Shown: positions 13,961-15,855 of the stretch, in pieces | How the letters are laid out: every line of letters begins with the position of its first letter | Numbering within the stretch: the stretch's first letter is position 1 | From: Rhodospirillales bacterium | GTDB taxonomy: Bacteria; Pseudomonadota; Alphaproteobacteria; SMXQ01 | Direction: 5' to 3' | DNA length: 15,855 bases | NCBI GenBank assembly: GCA_024638585.1 | Contig: JAHEKA010000015.1 | Location: forward strand, 1-15,855 | Made by a program: the position numbers and the translations under genes | Notes under the pieces: model-generated | Seen by the model: the letters and a program-made list of their open reading frames with translations, nothing else | Told to the model about the DNA's origin: nothing | Databases searched by the model: none

Positions 13961-15642
13961 TCTCGGCCCCCATCGTGATCGCGGGCCAACGCGCCGGTGA
14001 AGGAATTCGTGATCGGGTAGCGCCGGTCTCGCCCGAAAGAGCGACGGGTGATCTTGACCCCCGGCGGCGCCTGCCGGCGCTTGTATTCGGCGATGTTCAC
14101 CATGCGCCACACGCGCATCACCGTGTCCCGGTCATGGCCACCCGCCACGATGTCGGCAATCGCCATATCGCCTTCGATCAGACGGTGGAGGATGTCATCC
14201 AGCACGTCATAGGGCGGCAGGCTGTCCTGATCGGTCTGGCCCGGCTTGAGTTCCGCCGACGGCGGCTTGGTGATGATGCGCTCCGGCATGACCGCGCCTG
14301 CCGGCCCCAGAGCGCCAGCGGGCCTTTCCTGATTGCGCCAGCGCGAGAGCGCAAACACGGTCGTCTTGTAGACGTCCTTCAGGACCGAGTATCCGCCGCA
14401 CATGTCGCCGTACAGGGTAGCGTAGCCCACCGACATTTCGGACTTGTTGCCGGTCGACAGCACCATATGGCCAAATTTGTTGGACAGCGCCATCAGGGTG
14501 ATCCCGCGCGACCGCGCCTGGATGTTTTCCTCGGTGGTATCTTTGCCATGTCCCACGAAGGCATCCTTCAGCATCTCATCAAAGGCCGCCATGGCCGGCT
14601 CAATCCCGATGCTGTCGAGACGGATGCCGAGCGCCTCGGCCAGCGCCGCCGCATCCTCCAGGCTGTCGCGTGAGGTATAGGGCGAGGGCATCATGACGCA
14701 ATGGACCCGTTCCGGCCCCAGGGCATCCACTGCCACGACAGCGGACAAGGCCGAATCGATGCCGCCGGACAGGCCGATCAACACACCCGGGAAGAAGTTC
14801 TTGTTCACGTAATCCCTCAGGCCCAGCACCATGGCCTGATAGATCGCCGGGTTCCCGTCGCCCCCTTCCGCGACCGGCCCCGGCGCGCAGTCCAGAACAC
14901 CTTCGGCGTCGGAGAAATCAAGCGCCAGGAAATCTTCGGCGAACGGGGCGAGCCGCGCGCGCATCCCGCCATCGGGACCAAGCACGAAGCTGGCGCCGTC
15001 GAACACCAGCTCGTCCTGACCGCCGACCTGATTGACGTAGACCAACCCCAGGCCGGTCTCCTCAACCCGTTCGCGGGCGAAGCTCAACCGTTCATCAAGC
15101 TTGTCGGTCTCGAACGGTGAACCATTGATGACGATCAGGATATCCGCGCCGTTCTCCTTGAGCGCCGCCGCCGGTCCTTGGCGCCACATGTCCTCGCAGA
15201 CCATGACGCCGAGTTTCTTGCCCCGGAATTCCAGGGGTTCGGGCAGCGGCCCGGGAGCGAACACGCGCACCTCATCGAATACGCCGTAATTGGGAAGGTG
15301 GTGCTTGGCGCTGAGGGCCGCCACCGCGCCCCCCTCAAGAAGCAGGGCAGCGTTGCGGGCCTGGCCATCGATCCGCCACGGCGCACCGATCAACAGTGCA
15401 GGCCCCCCGGCCGTACCCTCCGCGAGACGGCCAACCGCCTCCTCGATGGCGTCCAGGAAAATCGGCTTCATCACCAGGTCTTCCGGCGGATAGCCGGAGA
15501 TCACCAACTCGCTCCCCACGACCAGGTCGCAGCCTTCGGCCGCGGCCTTGACACAGGCGGCGCGAATCTTCTCCAGATTGCCCTCAACATCGCCCACGGT
15601 GGGGTCGATCTGGGCCATGCCAATCTTCATGTTCGTGGTCAT
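13957..15642 (-). CDS. nadE: Glutamine-dependent NAD+ synthase
   Basis: A 561-aa two-domain enzyme that makes NAD+ from deamido-NAD, ATP and glutamine. The N-terminal nitrilase-type glutaminase has the triad Glu45 (VVGSELVISGYPPE), Lys113 (SAKHHLPNYG) and Cys149 (GVMVCEDMW). The C-terminal synthetase has the ATP-binding P-loop SGGIDS at 292-297, then STGNKSEMSVGY and LYGDMCGGY. Length is typical of the long, glutamine-using NadE. ATG 15642 is taken as the start; ATG 15630, four codons on (MKIGMAQIDP), is equally plausible, and neither has a clear Shine-Dalgarno. The neighbours, cysS downstream and a DAHP synthase upstream, have no direct metabolic link. Confidence 0.96.
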   Translation of the reverse strand: MTTNMKIGMAQIDPTVGDVEGNLEKIRAACVKAAAEGCDLVVGSELVISGYPPEDLVMKPIFLDAIEEAVGRLAEGTAGGPALLIGAPWRIDGQARNAALLLEGGAVAALSAKHHLPNYGVFDEVRVFAPGPLPEPLEFRGKKLGVMVCEDMWRQGPAAALKENGADILIVINGSPFETDKLDERLSFARERVEETGLGLVYVNQVGGQDELVFDGASFVLGPDGGMRARLAPFAEDFLALDFSDAEGVLDCAPGPVAEGGDGNPAIYQAMVLGLRDYVNKNFFPGVLIGLSGGIDSALSAVVAVDALGPERVHCVMMPSPYTSRDSLEDAAALAEALGIRLDSIGIEPAMAAFDEMLKDAFVGHGKDTTEENIQARSRGITLMALSNKFGHMVLSTGNKSEMSVGYATLYGDMCGGYSVLKDVYKTTVFALSRWRNQERPAGALGPAGAVMPERIITKPPSAELKPGQTDQDSLPPYDVLDDILHRLIEGDMAIADIVAGGHDRDTVMRVWRMVNIAEYKRRQAPPGVKITRRSFGRDRRYPITNSFTGALARDHDGGRD

Positions 15643-15668
15643 TTCAATGCGGCATCTCGAATTTCTGA

Positions 15669-15698
15669 ATTATTGCATGACTTTAGGGGCGGTGGGAA
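15669..15698 (-). promoter_or_regulatory. Candidate nadE promoter
   Basis: On the minus strand TTCCCA (complement of 15693-15698) and AATAAT (complement of 15669-15674) are 18 nt apart, and TG precedes the -10 with a 1-nt gap. The predicted start is about 20 nt before the nadE ATG. The -35 box lies inside the hairpin at 15688-15712, so the same bases may serve as terminator stem and promoter. The matches are moderate. Confidence 0.35.
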
Positions 15699-15712
15699 CG
15701 CTTCCCGCCGCC
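15688..15712 (-). terminator. Hairpin after the DAHP synthase gene
   Basis: GGCGG (15688-15692) pairs with CCGCC (15708-15712), and GGGAA (15694-15698) with TTCCC (15702-15706), around loop CGC with one T-G pair between. It begins 25 nt beyond the stop codon of the minus-strand DAHP synthase. CCCTAAAG follows on the minus strand instead of a T-run, so it would be an inefficient intrinsic terminator or a 3'-end stabiliser. Confidence 0.4.
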
Positions 15713-15737
15713 GTTGCACCACGGGGAACGTTCTCGA

Positions 15738-15855
15738 TCAGGATACGGCGCTAATTCGCTCGGCACCGTCGTCGTGCCGTCCTTGCTTCAGCATGTCGGA
15801 AATGACGAAGGCCAGCTCCAGCGCCTGGCTCGCATTGAGGCGCGGGTCGCAATGG
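15738..15855 (-). CDS. Class II 3-deoxy-7-phosphoheptulonate (DAHP) synthase, C-terminal end (partial)
   Basis: The last 38 codons are present, ending in TGA (complement of 15738-15740). The peptide HCDPRLNASQALELAFVIS followed by a short helix and an acidic tail is the characteristic end of class II (plant/AroH-like) DAHP synthases. These condense phosphoenolpyruvate and erythrose 4-phosphate in the first step of the shikimate pathway. The rest of the gene, about 420 codons by family length, lies beyond the window, so catalytic residues and regulation cannot be checked. It is upstream of nadE on the same strand, 95 nt away, with a hairpin between. Confidence 0.85.
   Translation of the reverse strand, partial: HCDPRLNASQALELAFVISDMLKQGRHDDGAERISAVS

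Noticed and set aside
1..15855. CRISPR array, tRNA genes, insertion sequences
   Set aside because: No regularly spaced direct repeats, no cloverleaf with a T-loop motif, and no transposase-like product were seen in the window.

Overview
The window reads as an ordinary stretch of an alphaproteobacterial chromosome, most like the Rhodospirillales and relatives. The grounds are the split PurS/PurQ/small-PurL FGAM synthase, a DUF1476-type zeta inhibitor of F1-ATPase (a family I know from alphaproteobacteria) between purB and purC, a bolA-grx pair directly after purL, GC-rich codon use, and the class II DAHP synthase / nadE / cysS / cimA / trmJ neighbourhood. No tRNA, rRNA, CRISPR array, transposase or integrase was seen.

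Layout. Positions 2-187 are the 3' end of purB. A divergent pair follows: the zeta-subunit gene (minus) and an NRDE/TANGO2-type gene (plus). A good sigma70-type promoter at 1412-1439 precedes the plus-strand purine run purC-purS-purQ-purL (1498-5470), which continues with bolA and the CGFS glutaredoxin gene (5498-6114). The purine genes make SAICAR synthetase and the three-part FGAM synthase; bolA and grx are predicted partners in [2Fe-2S] cluster trafficking. A leader with three successive hairpins (6152-6228) precedes a VOC-superfamily gene. A predicted exported protein with a Sel1-like C-terminus (TTG start at 7238) then runs convergently, 3 nt apart, into an unrecognised 350-aa gene (8093-9145, minus) with visibly lower GC than its neighbours.

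From about 9300 to the end everything is on the minus strand. Read in the direction of transcription the order is: the C-terminus of a class II DAHP synthase (cut by the window edge), nadE, cysS-cimA-trmJ (overlapping, probably one transcript), and rpsD. rpsD has a near-consensus promoter whose -35 box contains the trmJ stop codon, and ends in a strong bidirectional terminator at 9295-9329.

Most of the window is housekeeping. The part least explained by known families is 7187-9290: two poorly characterised genes and a leader, before the 350-aa gene, that carries a palindrome and a minus-strand-specific intrinsic terminator only 24 nt upstream of the start codon. No clearly new multi-gene system is visible; that locus is the best candidate for something undescribed.
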